From contig JAWQEG010000082.1 in assembly GCA_033782935.1 (NCBI GenBank), positions 2,729,501-2,793,500 on the forward strand: a stretch of 64,000 nt of DNA, read 5' to 3'. Positions 33,149-45,577 of this stretch are shown one piece after another. The notes beneath the pieces are model-generated. The model saw nothing but the letters and a program-made list of their open reading frames with translations. It did not search any database and was not told the DNA's origin. The position numbers were made by a program, and so were the translations under genes. Within the stretch, counting starts at the first letter, position 1. Each line of letters opens with the position of its first letter. The stretch is from Petrolisthes cinctipes (Eukaryota; Arthropoda; Malacostraca; Decapoda; Porcellanidae).

Positions 33149-33850
33149 TTGGATTTCACCATGGCCAAAGAAGACCAACAAAACGCAGTCTCACTCAAGC
33201 TACCTACCTTCTGGACTTCCCAGCCGAGTGTGTGGTTTGAACTGGCAGAAGCTCAATTCCATATACGACAGATCACTGCCGACACTACCAAGTATTACTA
33301 CGTGGTGAGCTCGCTGGACCAGGAAACAGCCGGGCACATAATCGACTTTCTTCAACATCCTCCTACTGATGATAAGTACGAAGGCATCAAGAGACTCCTC
33401 ACGGGTACCTTCGGCTTAAGCAGACGTGCACGGGCAGCCAGACTACTACATATGGATGGCCTTGGCGACCGCAAACCATCCATGCTCATGAACGAGATGC
33501 TGGCTCTGATGGACGGACATGTACCTTGCCTCCTCTTCGAACAGCTCTTCCTGGAACAGCTTCCTGACGACATACACCTAATCTTGGCAGATGAGACCTT
33601 CACCGACCCTCGACAGTTAGCAGCTCGAGCAGATGTTTTGTGGTACAGCAAGCAACAGGAAACTTCCATCAACCTCACAACCGTGAACAGAATTACGAGA
33701 CCAACCAGCGCTCGTACCGATGAAACCAAGAAAACGCCGACCAACTATAACGATAAGTGGTGCTACTATCATCAACGATGGGGTCGTGAGGCCCGCAAAT
33801 GCCGCCCACCTTGCACACATCCGGGAAACGGGACACCCGGTCGTCGATAG
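33149..33850 (+). CDS. gag: Gypsy-2 Gag polyprotein
   Basis: 233 codons, intact. The ATG at 33161 (MAKEDQQNA) is the better start; the frame also opens at 33149. A capsid-like region ([22 protein letters not shown], then [18 protein letters not shown] and [15 protein letters not shown]) is followed near the C-terminus by [18 protein letters not shown]. This is the CHCC (CX2HX9CX3C) nucleocapsid motif that characterises the CsRn1/Kabuki clade in place of CCHC. It overlaps pol by 52 bases in the -1 frame, so Pol is expected from -1 frameshifting. The gene forms the particle and packages RNA. Confidence 0.93.
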   Translation: MDFTMAKEDQQNAVSLKLPTFWTSQPSVWFELAEAQFHIRQITADTTKYYYVVSSLDQETAGHIIDFLQHPPTDDKYEGIKRLLTGTFGLSRRARAARLLHMDGLGDRKPSMLMNEMLALMDGHVPCLLFEQLFLEQLPDDIHLILADETFTDPRQLAARADVLWYSKQQETSINLTTVNRITRPTSARTDETKKTPTNYNDKWCYYHQRWGREARKCRPPCTHPGNGTPGRR

Positions 33851-36800
33851 CGACTGCTGCCGACGGCCATACGCACATACTCCTCTACATCAGTGATCGC
33901 CATTCTGGACGCCGTTTCCTCGTCGACTCAGGAGCCGAGATTAGTGTGGTGCCACCTTCTGGAAAGGAAACTCGTTCAGGAAAAAGAGGTGTGTCTTTGA
34001 AAGCAGCGAACGGCACCAACATAAAAACTTACGGTACCCGCACAATCCACCTACATATCTACAACCACCGATACAAATGGAAGTTTACCATCGCCGACGT
34101 CTCGCAACCACTTCTAGGGGCAGATTTCCTCCGTGCACACGGCCTGCTTATCGACATGAAAGGGCGTCGCCTCATCGATTACAAAACTTTTGCATCCATG
34201 ACGCTACACTGTGCACACTTACCTGCTCCCCAACTCGGTTCCGTGACTGCCTCCGACAACGATTTTGCCAGAATTTTGGCAGCTTTTCCAGATGTCGTCA
34301 AGCCACATTTCCATTCAGCCATGCCCAAGCATGGTGTACTGCACCACATTCCCACTACAGGACCGCCACTACACGCACGTCCACGCAGACTTCCACCAGA
34401 TAAGCTCGCACGAGCAAAGGAAGAATTTCGCAAGATGGAAGAAATGGGAATTGTGCGTAGATCAGACAGTCCATGGGCGTCTCCATTACACATGGTTCAG
34501 AAATCATCTGGGGCCTGGAGACCTTGTGGGGATTACCGCCGCCTAAACAACGCCACAACTGCAGACCGTTACCCTATCCCCCACATCCAGGATTTTACGG
34601 CAAATCTCGACGGCGCCAAGGTATTTTCAAAAATAGACTTAGTACGAGGATACCACCAGATTCCCGTCCACCCTGAAGACGTCCCCAAGACTGCCATCAT
34701 CACCCCATTTGGACTGTTTGAGTTTCTACGCATGCCTTTCGGGCTCAAAAACGCCGCCCAGGCATTCCAACGTCTGATGGATAAGGTGACTCAGGACTTA
34801 GACTTCGCATTCGTCTATCTGGATGATATCCTTATTGCCAGTCGTTCAAAACAACAACACCGCGAACATCTCGGACAATTATTGCAGAGGTTAAACGACC
34901 ATGGACTATCTATCAACCTGGCCAAGTGTAAATTTGGCCTTACTTCAATTAACTTCCTTGGTCACCGTGTCGACCACCACGGAGCCGTACCGTTACCTGA
35001 CAAAGTCGACGCCATTCGCAACTTCAAAAAACCAGCTACTGTGAAAGGACTGCAGGAGTTTATTGGAATGGTAACCTTCTACCATCGTTTTCTGCCTGCA
35101 GCAGCCAGTATTATGGAACCTCTTTACGAACTACTTGCAAGCAAGTCTAAGGAACTCTCGTGGAACGAGGCTGCCTCTATCGCTTTCGAGAGTGTCAAGG
35201 AGGCGCTAGCTAATGCAACGATGTTAGTGCATCCAAAATGCAACGCTCCAACTGCTCTCACGGTCGACGCCTCGGAAACGGCAGTTGGGGGAGTGCTGGA
35301 ACAACTTGTCAATAAACAATGGCAACCCATTGCTTTCTTCAGTCGTCGGTTGAGATCTCCAGAACGAAAGTACAGTACATTTGACAGAGAGCTTCTCGCA
35401 CTTTACCTAGCGATTCGACACTTTCGTTACTTCATAGAAGGCAGAAGTTTCACCGCCTTTACGGATCATAAGCCACTTACTTTTGCCTTTTCTAAGGTGT
35501 CCGATCCTTGGTCCGCCAGACAGCAGAGACACCTTGCCTACATTTCAGAGTACACTACACACATACAACACCTAGCTGGGAAAACTAACAAAGTAGCAGA
35601 CGCGCTCTCACGCACCACCATAAATGCCTTGGAACCAGGAATAGACTACAAGGCCCTGGCAGAGGCCCAAAAAGAAGACGAGGAAATGGCTGCCTACCGT
35701 ACTGCTATCTCTGGTTTGGTACTGGAAGACGTACGTTTCGGACCTGGGGAATCTACACTCCTCTGCGACGTATCCACCCATCATCCAAGACCCATCATTC
35801 CCGCTACTTGGAGACGCAGGATTTTCGACACAGTACACAGCCTTACTCATCTATCCATCAGAATGACAAAAACGATGATAGCAGCCAAGTTCGTATGGCA
35901 TGGACTACGCAGGGACGTTGGCAACTGGGCAAAACAATGCATCCCTTGTCAAACTGCAAAAATCCACCGTCACACCAAAACACCTCTAGTAAACTTCACC
36001 CCACCAGACCGACGCTTCAATCACATACATATAGATATTGTCGGACCTCTTCCCCAGTCCCGAGGAGTAACTCACCTTCTCACCATTGTGGACCGCTTTA
36101 CTAGATGGCCTGAGGCAATCCCACTCTCAGACACCACCACCACCACTTGCGCACGTGCCCTAGTCTCCAATTGGATCGCCCGTTTTGGTGTACCAACCCA
36201 CATCTACTCAGACAGAGGCGCGCAGTTCACTTCCGGTTTATGGTCAGCAATGGCACAATTGTTAGGATGTAATCTTCACTTTACAACTTCTTATCATCCA
36301 CAGGCAAACGGGATTGTAGAGCGTTTCCACAGGCACATGAAAACTGCTCTCAAGGCAAGACTAAACGGACCAGACTGGATGGACGAACTCCCATGGGTCT
36401 TGCTGGGGATTCGTACTGCTCCAAAGGAAGATTTGGCTACATCCTCGGCCGAATTAGTGTATGGCGCTCCACTCATTCTCCCTGGGGATTTCATAGCAAC
36501 TTCAGACAAACCAGATGCTCCTGCAACTGTGCTCTCCCGTCTTCGAGAGAAAGTCGGGACGCTCGCCCCAGTCCCTACAACTCGTCACTGTGTCTCCCCA
36601 AGGTATGTTCCACCTGCCTTACAAAACAGTAATTACGTTTTCTTACGCAGAGATACGATTCGCTCACCACTCGCGAAGCCATATGAGGGTCCGTTCAGGG
36701 TGATGCAGCGACAGCCTAAAACATTCATCATTGACTACGGGGGCCGACACGAGACTGTCTCCGTTGATCGCCTGAAACCGGCTCACATAGACTTGGACAC

Positions 36801-36966
36801 ACCGGTACAAGTGGCGAGGCCCCGTCGCAGAGGTCGTCCGACATCTCAACAGAAACTACCCCCTCCCCCCTCCCGAGTCACAAGATCTGGATCGAGGAAA
36901 TCTACTAACCTGCTGAACTACGGTTCTGGGGGGGGGTCATGTGGCGCCACGAACATCGAACCGTAG
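33799..36966 (+). CDS. pol: Gypsy-2 Pol polyprotein: protease, RT, RNase H, integrase
   Basis: 1055 codons without interruption. Protease: [13 protein letters not shown] (DSG about res 43), later [61 protein letters not shown] (YLDD at 34816, about res 340). RNase [49 protein letters not shown]. Integrase: zinc-binding H-x-H...CIPC, core HIDIVGPLP (D about res 746), YSDRGAQF (D about 805), ANGIVERFH (E about 841), i.e. D,D-35-E, then [12 protein letters not shown]. No envelope ORF follows. The C-terminus (CGATNIEP) is encoded inside the 3' LTR. All catalytic residues are present, so the element may be active. Confidence 0.95.
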   Translation: MPPTLHTSGKRDTRSSIATAADGHTHILLYISDRHSGRRFLVDSGAEISVVPPSGKETRSGKRGVSLKAANGTNIKTYGTRTIHLHIYNHRYKWKFTIADVSQPLLGADFLRAHGLLIDMKGRRLIDYKTFASMTLHCAHLPAPQLGSVTASDNDFARILAAFPDVVKPHFHSAMPKHGVLHHIPTTGPPLHARPRRLPPDKLARAKEEFRKMEEMGIVRRSDSPWASPLHMVQKSSGAWRPCGDYRRLNNATTADRYPIPHIQDFTANLDGAKVFSKIDLVRGYHQIPVHPEDVPKTAIITPFGLFEFLRMPFGLKNAAQAFQRLMDKVTQDLDFAFVYLDDILIASRSKQQHREHLGQLLQRLNDHGLSINLAKCKFGLTSINFLGHRVDHHGAVPLPDKVDAIRNFKKPATVKGLQEFIGMVTFYHRFLPAAASIMEPLYELLASKSKELSWNEAASIAFESVKEALANATMLVHPKCNAPTALTVDASETAVGGVLEQLVNKQWQPIAFFSRRLRSPERKYSTFDRELLALYLAIRHFRYFIEGRSFTAFTDHKPLTFAFSKVSDPWSARQQRHLAYISEYTTHIQHLAGKTNKVADALSRTTINALEPGIDYKALAEAQKEDEEMAAYRTAISGLVLEDVRFGPGESTLLCDVSTHHPRPIIPATWRRRIFDTVHSLTHLSIRMTKTMIAAKFVWHGLRRDVGNWAKQCIPCQTAKIHRHTKTPLVNFTPPDRRFNHIHIDIVGPLPQSRGVTHLLTIVDRFTRWPEAIPLSDTTTTTCARALVSNWIARFGVPTHIYSDRGAQFTSGLWSAMAQLLGCNLHFTTSYHPQANGIVERFHRHMKTALKARLNGPDWMDELPWVLLGIRTAPKEDLATSSAELVYGAPLILPGDFIATSDKPDAPATVLSRLREKVGTLAPVPTTRHCVSPRYVPPALQNSNYVFLRRDTIRSPLAKPYEGPFRVMQRQPKTFIIDYGGRHETVSVDRLKPAHIDLDTPVQVARPRRRGRPTSQQKLPPPPSRVTRSGSRKSTNLLNYGSGGGSCGATNIEP
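36922..36937 (+). other. Gypsy-2 polypurine tract
   Basis: GGTTCTGGGGGGGGGTCA just before the 3' LTR; it is also coding, giving a Gly-rich end of Pol. Confidence 0.8.
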
Positions 36967-37223
36967 TGAGTAACTACCAAAGCTGCTCCGCACGCTTAAT
37001 CACTTTCGACTCCTGTTAACATCAACCAATCAGAGACCGGAGAGAATGGTTGAGCCTGCCAATCAGGAGCAGAGGGAAGTGAGGAGTGGAGGAACGGCAG
37101 CAAGGAAGTCAGTCAACATCTCACCACCGACCTGTACACTTCACCATTATATCTCTTGTACAGAGTTCGATATTGTAACTAAATAAAATACAACATCTGC
37201 CTGAGCGTGTTCATTATAACCGC

Positions 37224-37227
<4 letters not shown>
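36940..37227 (+). promoter_or_regulatory. Gypsy-2 3' LTR (288 bp)
   Basis: Begins TGTGGCGCC and ends CGCCACA. Identical to the 5' LTR except base 2 by eye. The pol stop codon (36964-36966) lies 25 bases inside. Confidence 0.93.
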
Positions 37228-37288
<61 letters not shown>

Positions 37289-37290
37289 AG
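37228..37290 (+). repeat. (AT)n and T run, right flank of Gypsy-2
   Basis: (AT)n to 37274, then about 16 T. Confidence 0.9.
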
Positions 37291-37612
37291 TTGGGAGGGG
37301 GGAGTACTGTGGTGCACACACACACACACACACACACACAGACAAAGGAGTGGCAGGTAGTCACACACCTCTGGTCAGGTCACAGGTAGAAAGGGTTTGC
37401 CCAGGGTACGGATTATCTACTCAGGTCAGGTCAGGTGTGTAGACACAGACATACAGGCAGCTGCACCCACCGAGAACATTCAAGACCTTCCTGGTTATTA
37501 AGCCACGCCTCCCAACTCATACCATTGGCTTGGCCTAGATTTAATTGCTTTGATTACTAGCTACGCCCACTGTCCTACGATATAAATTGGGACAGGCAGC
37601 AGAGAGAAGCAG
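37291..37612 (+). promoter_or_regulatory. Promoter-like module upstream of LINE copy B
   Basis: Starts with a purine run TTGGGAGGGGGGAGTA then TGTGGTGCACACAC, resembling a polypurine tract followed by an LTR start. Body homologous to 18754-19035. ATACCATTGGCTTGG and TACGATATAAATTGGGACAG (near 37576-37596) are CCAAT- and TATA-like. The LINE starts 15-20 bp further on. Confidence 0.55.
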
Positions 37613-39196
37613 AACTAACAAGATGCCTCCTACAGTACGACTCAAGCACAAAGATAAACAACGCCAAGAAAAAGAAGCAAGAAAAGTTGTAGAACTGGCA
37701 TATGGAATATTTAATGTCCCTTTCACTAGAATCTTTACCACAAACGATGGATATAAGGTTATATGTCGCAATGAGAATGATGCCGACAAAATTCTGGGTA
37801 AGGAGGCAAAAGCTGAACTAGAGAAACTAGGACTACAAATTACTGTACCACCTGAAACAAAAGCCAGATCCATTGTTCTGAGACAACTGGATCAAATAAT
37901 CGGATCAAACACTCCAGAAAACATAAAAGCCGAAATTAAAAAGGAAAACGAATAGATTAAGATTGAAGAAGTTATCAAAATGAAAAACTTTCCTCATATC
38001 CTGAAAATAAGGTTAGAAGAGACATCAATGGTGGAAAAGGCTCAACGTCAAGGTATCCTGGCTTACAACATGGCAATCTCTCCAACCCAAATAGAACAAG
38101 AAACATATGTGCATATAAAGACCTGCTTTAACTGCTACCAAATGGAAGATCGTTTAACCAAGAAATCTCCCTACACCGACCTCAAGATCTGTTCTGAATG
38201 CAGGACATACATACAGGGAATGTAAGAACACAGAAAAAATGTGGATAAACTGCAAAACATCCAGAAATCAGTCAGATCACAGAATACTAGCCATGTCATG
38301 TCCCATAAGGAAGAAAATTATCAGTGAAAAAATCAATGAAAATAAGAACAATATAATAAATAAAGAACAGAATACTTATGCTGCAATTGCCAGGACAGCA
38401 GTTGCTGAGGTAAAACAAACAGAAACACCGACACATCTCAACCTCAGTGAATACAAGCACACGAAGATTCTTATAAGTATTATGCATGCACATGTTATGA
38501 ACTTGTGCAACCCAGGCTCATACCAAGTAGAACTTAATAAAATGCTAGAAAAGAACGAGCTACCAACAATGTGGTTCCCTGAAAACCCAGATTCAGGTAG
38601 GCTACTGGGAGCAACGTACCAGCTCCAAGAAAATAACACATATGACGTAAACATCACTGAAGAAACTACAAATATTGAACACACAACAGTAACACAGAAG
38701 ACACCAAGACAATCAAACAAGAGACCCAAGACTTGAAAGCCGGAAAAATCAACAAGAAACAGGAACCATCCCAAAATCAAAAGCAAGAAGTCAAAGCAGA
38801 ACAAGACATACAAATGAACAAACAATGGAACAGTTTCACATACCCAACGGAGCAGAATACCCAGATAATGCATCAGAAATAGGGCTAAAAATCCACCTAA
38901 CAGGAAAACACATTGTGCCGACAATGGACCCACACATTGATTATGTACTAGACCAATTACTCCAAAGTAACTACAAATGGACATACACAGACACCAAGCA
39001 CGAGGAAGACCTGATCAAACACCTGCTGTTTCAAAAAAAGATAAACATAACCAAACACGACTTCAAGAGAGTAGATGAAGGATCCTTCAGAAAAATCAGA
39101 AATGGGCTGAATGCCAGATCACCAGTACAAGAATACAGAAAATCAAAGAAACATGAATATCCCAAGAACAATAAGAATCCTTCAACACAACGTTAG
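37613..39196 (+). pseudogene. LINE-5 copy B, ORF1 (Gag-like)
   Basis: Initiator ATG at 37623 (MPPTVRLKHKDKQR). A TAG at 37953-37955 (GAATAG; copy A has TGG, Trp) breaks it, and the next frame (37980-38225) holds CFNCYQMEDRLTKKS, a damaged first knuckle. A 15-base deletion after CSEC removes the second knuckle's middle. Frames 38239-38736 and 38825-39196 complete the protein. Comparison with copy A shows most lesions are private to each copy, so the consensus ORF1 would be continuous. Confidence 0.75.
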
Positions 39197-39209
39197 GAAC
39201 TGAAACACA

Positions 39210-39830
39210 CAGATATGAATTTTGGAATACCTACAAAACAGAAGATCCAGACATAATTTTATTAAATGAACATGGGGTAAAGAATAACGACAGAATCATT
39301 TTATTTAACTACAATGTACATCAGTCAAACAAACTAAATGAAATCAATGATGGAGTAGCAATTGCTGTGAGAAAAAACATAAAATACAAAATAATTGATG
39401 ACTTTACAGATGAGTTTTTGGCCATAGAGATCAACACCACAATAGGAGAAATAATAATAGCAACAGCATATATACCACCAAGAAGACCTTACCTACCAGC
39501 TGAAGACTTATTAAGATTAATAAATTCAAATTAACCTACATACATAATAGGAGATTTTAATGACAGACATAGAATATTAGGACACAATAATAATAACACT
39601 GTGGGCAACGTACTATATACTCTAATAAATTCAGGCAAAATTCTACATCTTGGACCAAATTTTAAAACATTTTTAGGACACAAATGCATGTCTACTCCAG
39701 ACAGAGTTTTTTGTAACAGTTTTGCTTCATTAAACTATCACCTAAAACAAGGGCCACTTACCCCCAGTGACCATTTACCAATAATAATGATTTTATCTAC
39801 CAGTCCTATACAAATTCCCATTATTTAATA
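39210..39830 (+). pseudogene. LINE-5 copy B, endonuclease
   Basis: Frame with EDPDIILLNEHGV, NDGVAIAVRK, ATAYIPPRRPY, the TAA shared with copy A (39531-39533), YIIGDFNDRH, CMSTPDRVFCN and PSDHLPIIM. Ends at a private TAA (39827) where PIINKRF would continue. Lacks the usual N-terminal Asn block start, so the exact beginning is uncertain. Confidence 0.75.
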
Positions 39831-39841
39831 AAATATTTCAC

Positions 39842-41882
39842 ATGAACAAAGCAAACTGGGACAGCTTTAAAAATGATGTGGAAAAATTAAATGTACCCAA
39901 TTTAAATAATAAGGACATTGAAGAAATTGATAATGCCGTAGAATTCTTCCATAAAGTTTTAACAACGGCAATGGAAAATAATATCCCCAAAACAAACTTT
40001 AAAATATTGCCCCACTTAACAACAACAAATCACACCAGATTAATACAAACAGAGTTTAACCAATTATATCGATATATGGAAAGATTTGGACCTAATAGAT
40101 ATACAATACAAAGAATAAAGCAACTACAACGACATATATATATTGATTTTCAGTTAAGAAAAAACGAACAGTGGAATGTTACAATTAACCATATAAATGA
40201 AACTACAGACTCCAAAACATTCTGGAACAGAATAAATTTACTAAGTGGTAAGGAAAAGGTGAATACACCTTATGTAAAAGATCCAAATGGTAGGAAGATC
40301 TATGACGATAAAGAAAAAGAAATAGTTTTCAGAAATATTTAGAGGAAGGTATTTAGAATAACAGAAGAAGAAAATGAAGAATTTGACACAGAGCACGAAA
40401 AAAACATATTAGAATGGATGCAAGATAAAATTGAATATATATCCCCAAAAGATAAAACAATTACAGATTTAATCCCACATAATGAAAAAATTACTGAAAA
40501 AGAACTTCTGCACAATTTAAGAAAATTTAAAGACAAAACTCCTGGTCTATCAAGAATAACTAGGAATGTATTGATAAACTTACCTCAAAAAGGAATTGAC
40601 ACCATATTAGAAATATTCAATGCAACACTGTCAGCAGGATACTTCCCAGATGAACAAAAGAAAACTAAAATTATCTTCATACCTAAGGATGGACAAGATA
40701 ATAAAGAGATAATTAATTACAGACCAATCTCATTACTGGAAGTAACAGGAAAATTACTTGAAAAAATATTAAACAATAGATTACTTACATATCTTGAGAA
40801 TAATAATGTACTAAATTCTAGACAACATGGCTTTAGAAAACATAGAGGAACTCACACTGCATTAGCCATATTCACTGAAACAATTGCAATAGCTAAAGCC
40901 AGAAATGAACAGGTCAACCTTATCTTAAGAGACATAAAAAAGGCATTTGATAAAGTTTGGCACACAGGTCTAAAATATAAAATACTACAAACCCACATAC
41001 CTACATATATGAAACAAATATTGTGTGACTACCTAACAGACAGGCAAATCCACATACAAATAGGACAATATTTAGGACCACCCTTTGAAATAGAAAGTGG
41101 CGTGCCACAGGGTGGTTGCCTCAGTCCAACATTATTTATACTATATACTTCAGATATGCCAAATCCATCACCATACAGTGAATATGTAGTTTTTGTAGAT
41201 GATGTAACACAAATTGTAACTTACCCAGGCAAATCTAAACAATTATTAGCAATACATACAAAGAATGCAATTGAAAAAATCAATACATATGAAAACAAAT
41301 GGAAAATACAAACTAATATAAATAAATTTACAATAATACCAATAGGTAGAACAACCTCAGAACCAGTAATAGTAAATAGAGATATATATCCTTACTCTAC
41401 AGAAGGCAAAGTACTTGGACTAAAAATAACCAGAACTGGATATAAGAATTTTATTAAAGAAAAAATACAAAGACTTAACATGACACTAACTAAACTAAAA
41501 CGATTTTATAATATAAGTACAAATAATAAGAAAAAACTATATATGGCATTAATAAGATCAATTCTGGAATATCCACCAATACCATTACATGCCATGAAAA
41601 AAAACACCTTAAAGGATCTACAAACAATACAAAACAAAGCCTTAAGATTTATTTACAATGTAAGATATCCTGTAATAATCGCAAACAATGAATTACATAA
41701 CAGCAAACATTCCACCAATAGAAGAACTATTGGAAAATAGAGCACAAGAAATCTGGAACAAAATATCACATTTAGAACTAAATCACAACTTATATGATAT
41801 TTTTTCAGAAATTGATGAAAACATTGAGCAAAATAATTGGTTCCCATTAAGTCTCAAATCCCTACATCAACAATATGACTGA
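39842..41882 (+). pseudogene. LINE-5 copy B, linker and reverse transcriptase
   Basis: 39842-40342 is the linker; a TAG at 40340 separates it from the RT frame 40418-41740 in the same family order. RT: PGLSRITRNVL, IINYRPISLLEVTGKLLEKIL, SRQHGFRKHRGTHTA, motif A NLILRDIKKAFDKV (RD where LD/VD is usual, catalytic Asp kept as D in IKKAFD context uncertain), GVPQGGCLSPTLFIL, and motif C VVFVDDVTQI (FVDD codons 41191-41202). A frameshift near 41690 leads to the final segment ending KSLHQQYD (41882). It belongs to the jockey/I/CR1 supergroup by motifs; the exact clade is open. Confidence 0.85.
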
Positions 41883-41919
41883 ACCAAGAAAATGTATGAA
41901 AATCAATACTAATAGAGAT

Positions 41920-42200
41920 ATATAAAAATGATGAGGTGTAACCGAAACCCAAAAAGAGGGATCAGCCCTCCAAATAATATGAAACAGAATTAAATAAAAA
42001 AGATGAGGTGTAACCGAAACCCAAAATGGGGGATCGGCCCTCCGAATGATAAAAATCTAAAGTTATATAAAAAATGAGGTGTAACCGAAACCCAAGAAGG
42101 GGGATCGGCCCTCCAAATTAGAAACAAAATAATAATAATAATAATAATAATATATGAAAAAAATGAGGTGTAACTGAAACCCAAAAGGGGAATCGGCAAA
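41920..42200 (+). repeat. Four-copy tandem repeat in the LINE-5 3' UTR
   Basis: Units of about 70-90 bp each starting ATGAGGTGTAACCGAAACCC and containing GGGATCGGCCCTCC, at about 41930, 42003, 42074 and 42165. After it come A9 (42199-42207) and 42210-42270. Confidence 0.85.
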
Positions 42201-42270
42201 AAAAAAATTGGTACAAACAGACTGTATAACTGAGTAACTACCAGAAAAAATAACTCTGTTTAACGAATAT

Positions 42271-42689
42271 GAAAACCTACAGCACCCTGGTTGAGCCCGG
42301 GAACTTTTATCTACTTCTGTATTTCCATTTCGTACCTATCTTCAAAGTATTTCCCAATACAACACTTTTTTCAAATCATTACTCCAAACATCATTGTCAT
42401 TGAGAAGCAAAACAACTCCAGGAGCAGACTAAGAGAGGACCCAAGAAGACAAGCCAACTGGCTCACATTCACCAACCCATACTAGAAGACTAGCCAACCG
42501 GCTCACACTCACCAACTCATACTCCTCCTCTATGAGTAATACCTTGTTCCAGTTACTGTGTATCTATACTGTACTTGTATGTGCTCCACCCCTCACCAAT
42601 ACACACATGTTCATTTTGTGGAGTTTTGCATTCCCTGCTGCATACTGAGATAAAGAATACTACAATACCAAAGGTCTCACAGAACCTGC
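42271..42689 (+). other. Spacer between LINE copy B and LINE-7
   Basis: A short duplication (AAGAAGACAAGCCAACTGGC / AGAAGACTAGCCAACCGGC with CTCACA-TCACCAAC) at 42441-42513. No gene recognised. Confidence 0.45.
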
Positions 42690-44987
42690 TCGTGTCGGTA
42701 GAGCACCAGTTCCGGATCTCACTTTCAGTGACCTAAATTTCTACAATAAAAATGTGGACTGGGACGCCATTCGAGCGCAAATAGCAGCAATCGACTGACT
42801 ATCGCTCCTCACGCCAATATCCGTTGATGCCCAGCTTGATACAATTCTAAGCCTACTACTAGAGGCGTGTATCACCCATGTCCAACGGAGGTCCTCCGGC
42901 TCCAACACCACTACAATGCCACGAGATTGCCGTGCCCTAATGCACACGCAAACCAGGCTTAGATAAAAGTCTGCCACCAACCAACATGACAGGGACCTGA
43001 TCAATGCCAAAATAGACAGAATAAATACCGCCCTAGTCAACTCCGTATTCAACGAACTACACCTCAAGGAAGCAAAGGCAGTAGCTTCGATCAAGACCAA
43101 CCCTAAATTTTTTTTATGAATATGCATTCACAAAGTCAAAAACTCACACACCAATCGGTCCCTTAACAGTGAATGACGACATTATAACAGACCCACAAGC
43201 CATCAGCAACATTATAAAAGACCAACACTAGACTGTATTTAGTACCCCGCTGCCATCCAAAGTCATACATTACAAAACCTCATTTTTCAGCTCACCTATA
43301 GAGAGGGAAGAACTACTCCTGGACGTCAACATTACCTCACACGACATTACCAACGCAATCAAGACATTGAAGACAAACTCTGCGGCGGGTCCAGATCACT
43401 TACCAGTCATCCTCTTTCAAGCAGTGTGCCTTCGAGGTGTCCCTCCCCTTACTCACCTCTTACGGGGAATCTCTCGCTTTGGGTGCAGTGCCACGGCTGC
43501 TGCGCTCGGAGAGGATCACCCCAATCTACAAGGGAGGATCGAGGGGTGAGGCAAAGAATTACCGACCTATCGCACTCACCTCTAACTTCATCAAGACTCT
43601 AGAGAAGATTATAGTATCAAAGATTACCACATTCCTAGAGTCTTCTAACCAGCTCAACAAAGGTCAGCATAGCATCAGATGGGGACGATCGTGTCTTTCA
43701 CAACTTCTGGCACACCATGAAAGGATCGTCTCTGCCCTGGAGACCAACACCATGCTCGACGTCATATACTTGGACTTCGCTAAGGCTTTCGACAAAGTCG
43801 ACCACGGGGTACTGTTGCACAAGTTGAGATACTTGGGTATCTCGGGTCGACTGGGTTTCTGGACCTCTGAGTTCCTTACAAACCGGACCCAGTTCGTGGC
43901 GGTTGGTGGTGCCTGCTCTGACGTCTCATCTGTTGTGTCCGGCATCCCCCAGGGCTCGGTGTTGGGGCCACTACTCTTTTTAATCCACATCCATGACATT
44001 GACCATGACATTACCCACTCCACCATCACCTCATTCGCAGACGACACCCGCATCTCAAGAACCATTAACAACCAGGATGACGCGGTGCTCCTGCAGAAAC
44101 ACTTCGACACCATATACAACATGGCTTTTAAAAATAATAAATTCGAACACCTCACCTATAATACCAATTCCAGCGCTCAACCAACCACCAGCTACACGGC
44201 TCCGGATGGTAGCCCAATCAATAACCCGTCAAAGGTTCAAGACTTGGGTGTGTGCTTCAGCAGTGATGCCACCTTCTCTGCCCACATAGCCACCACAGCC
44301 AAGAAAGCACACTCCCAGCTAGGTTGGATCTTGCGAACCTTCCACACCCGAGATCCCTATCCTATGCTCACCCTTTATAAGTCCCTTGTGGTCCGTCTTC
44401 TAGAGCACTGCTGCCAGCTGTGGTCCCCGTGGATACCAGGGAACATCAGGGCACTGGAAGCAGTACAGCGCTCCTTTACCAGCCGCATCATCGTCTAACG
44501 TGACCTCAATTACTGGGAGCGACTATCAGCCCTCGACCTCAACTCTCTCCAGAGGCGTAGAAAAAGGTACACTATTCTCTATGTATGGAAGATCATGAGG
44601 GGGCTTGTGTCGAATGATATTGGCATCACCTTTTATGACCAACCAAGGCTGGGCCGCCTGTGCACTGTAGGTAGATTTCACCCCCGCGCACTCACGAGAG
44701 TGAAGACCCTAAAGACTAATGCGTTCGCCACGCGAGGCACGACCCTTTTTAATGCCCTTCCCATCACTCTGCGTGCACGAACCGACGTATTCCTAGAAAC
44801 GTTCAAAGCGACACTGTATCGCTTCCTCCGAACGTTACCGGCCGAGCCTCCCATGCCGCACTACCACTCTCGCTCCAGCACCAATTCCATAGTGGACTGG
44901 CTGGCTATTCAGCGTGCGGACGGCAGGTTCACCTACCATGAGGCAGCGGCCCATCGCGACCTCGAGGCGGAGCAGCATTGCTGCTAG
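42690..44987 (+). pseudogene. LINE-7 reverse transcriptase, 5' truncated (CR1/jockey-like)
   Basis: Begins in the EN-RT linker (FSDLNFYNKNVDWDAI), with several stops and shifts to 43430. RT proper: SAAGPDHLPVILF; then, after a frameshift near 43430, ITPIYKGGSRGEAKNYRPIAL, motif A DVIYLDFAKAFDKVDH, GIPQGSVLGPLLF, motif C TSFADDTRI (FADD codons 44033-44044), thumb VQDLGVCFSSD, and ALEAVQRSFTSRI. An in-frame TAA (44496-44498) precedes the conserved C-terminus (RDLNYWERLSAL to EAEQHCC, stop 44985-44987). No endonuclease. Inactive. Confidence 0.85.
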
Positions 44988-45030
44988 CGTATCCAACTTC
45001 AAATCAAGAATCAATCAAGAATCAAGGTGT
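44988..45030 (+). other. LINE-7 3' tail
   Basis: Ends in AATCAAGAATCAATCAAGAATCAAGG, a short tandem tail unlike those of the other LINE families here. Confidence 0.65.
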
Positions 45031-45207
45031 GTGTGTGTCCCTCTGTGTGTGTGTGTGTGTGTTTGTCTCTTTCTGTGTGTGTGTTTGTGTTTGTCTCTTT
45101 CTGTGTGTGTGTGTGTGTGTGTCCCTCTGTCTGTGTGTGTGTGTGTCCCTCTCTCTGTGTCCCTGTGTGTGTGTGTGTCTCTTTCTGTGTGTGTGTGTGT
45201 GCTTGTC

Positions 45208-45238
<31 letters not shown>

Positions 45239-45395
45239 CCTCTTCCTTCCTTCCTTCATATAATTCTTTTTCCCTCAAACATCATATTTTCTCACCCTGT
45301 CTCATCTTTGTTAATTACTCGACTCTCGTAAATAATAATTCTCTCCAGTATCACCATCACCTCTCTCTCTCTCTCTCTCTCTCTGTGTAGTTGAT
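45031..45395 (+). repeat. (GT)n cluster with TCTCTTTCTG interruptions, then (TC)n
   Basis: About 210 bp of GT tracts split by GTCTCTTTCTG; (CT)n at 45361-45384. Confidence 0.95.
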
Positions 45396-45423
45396 TAATT
45401 TTGATGTAATTAATAGTGCCAAG

Positions 45424-45487
45424 ATAATAATAATAATAATAATAATAACAATAACAATAACAACAATAACAATAATAATAATAATAA

Positions 45488-45518
<31 letters not shown>

Positions 45519-45534
45519 AGCAGCATGAACATAA

Positions 45535-45577
<43 letters not shown>

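Noticed and set aside
36967..37227. Envelope gene after pol (errantivirus)
   Set aside because: The LTR begins before pol ends; there is no room or ORF for env.
44914..45390. Cys/Val and Thr/His-rich ORFs
   Set aside because: Translation of (GT)n.
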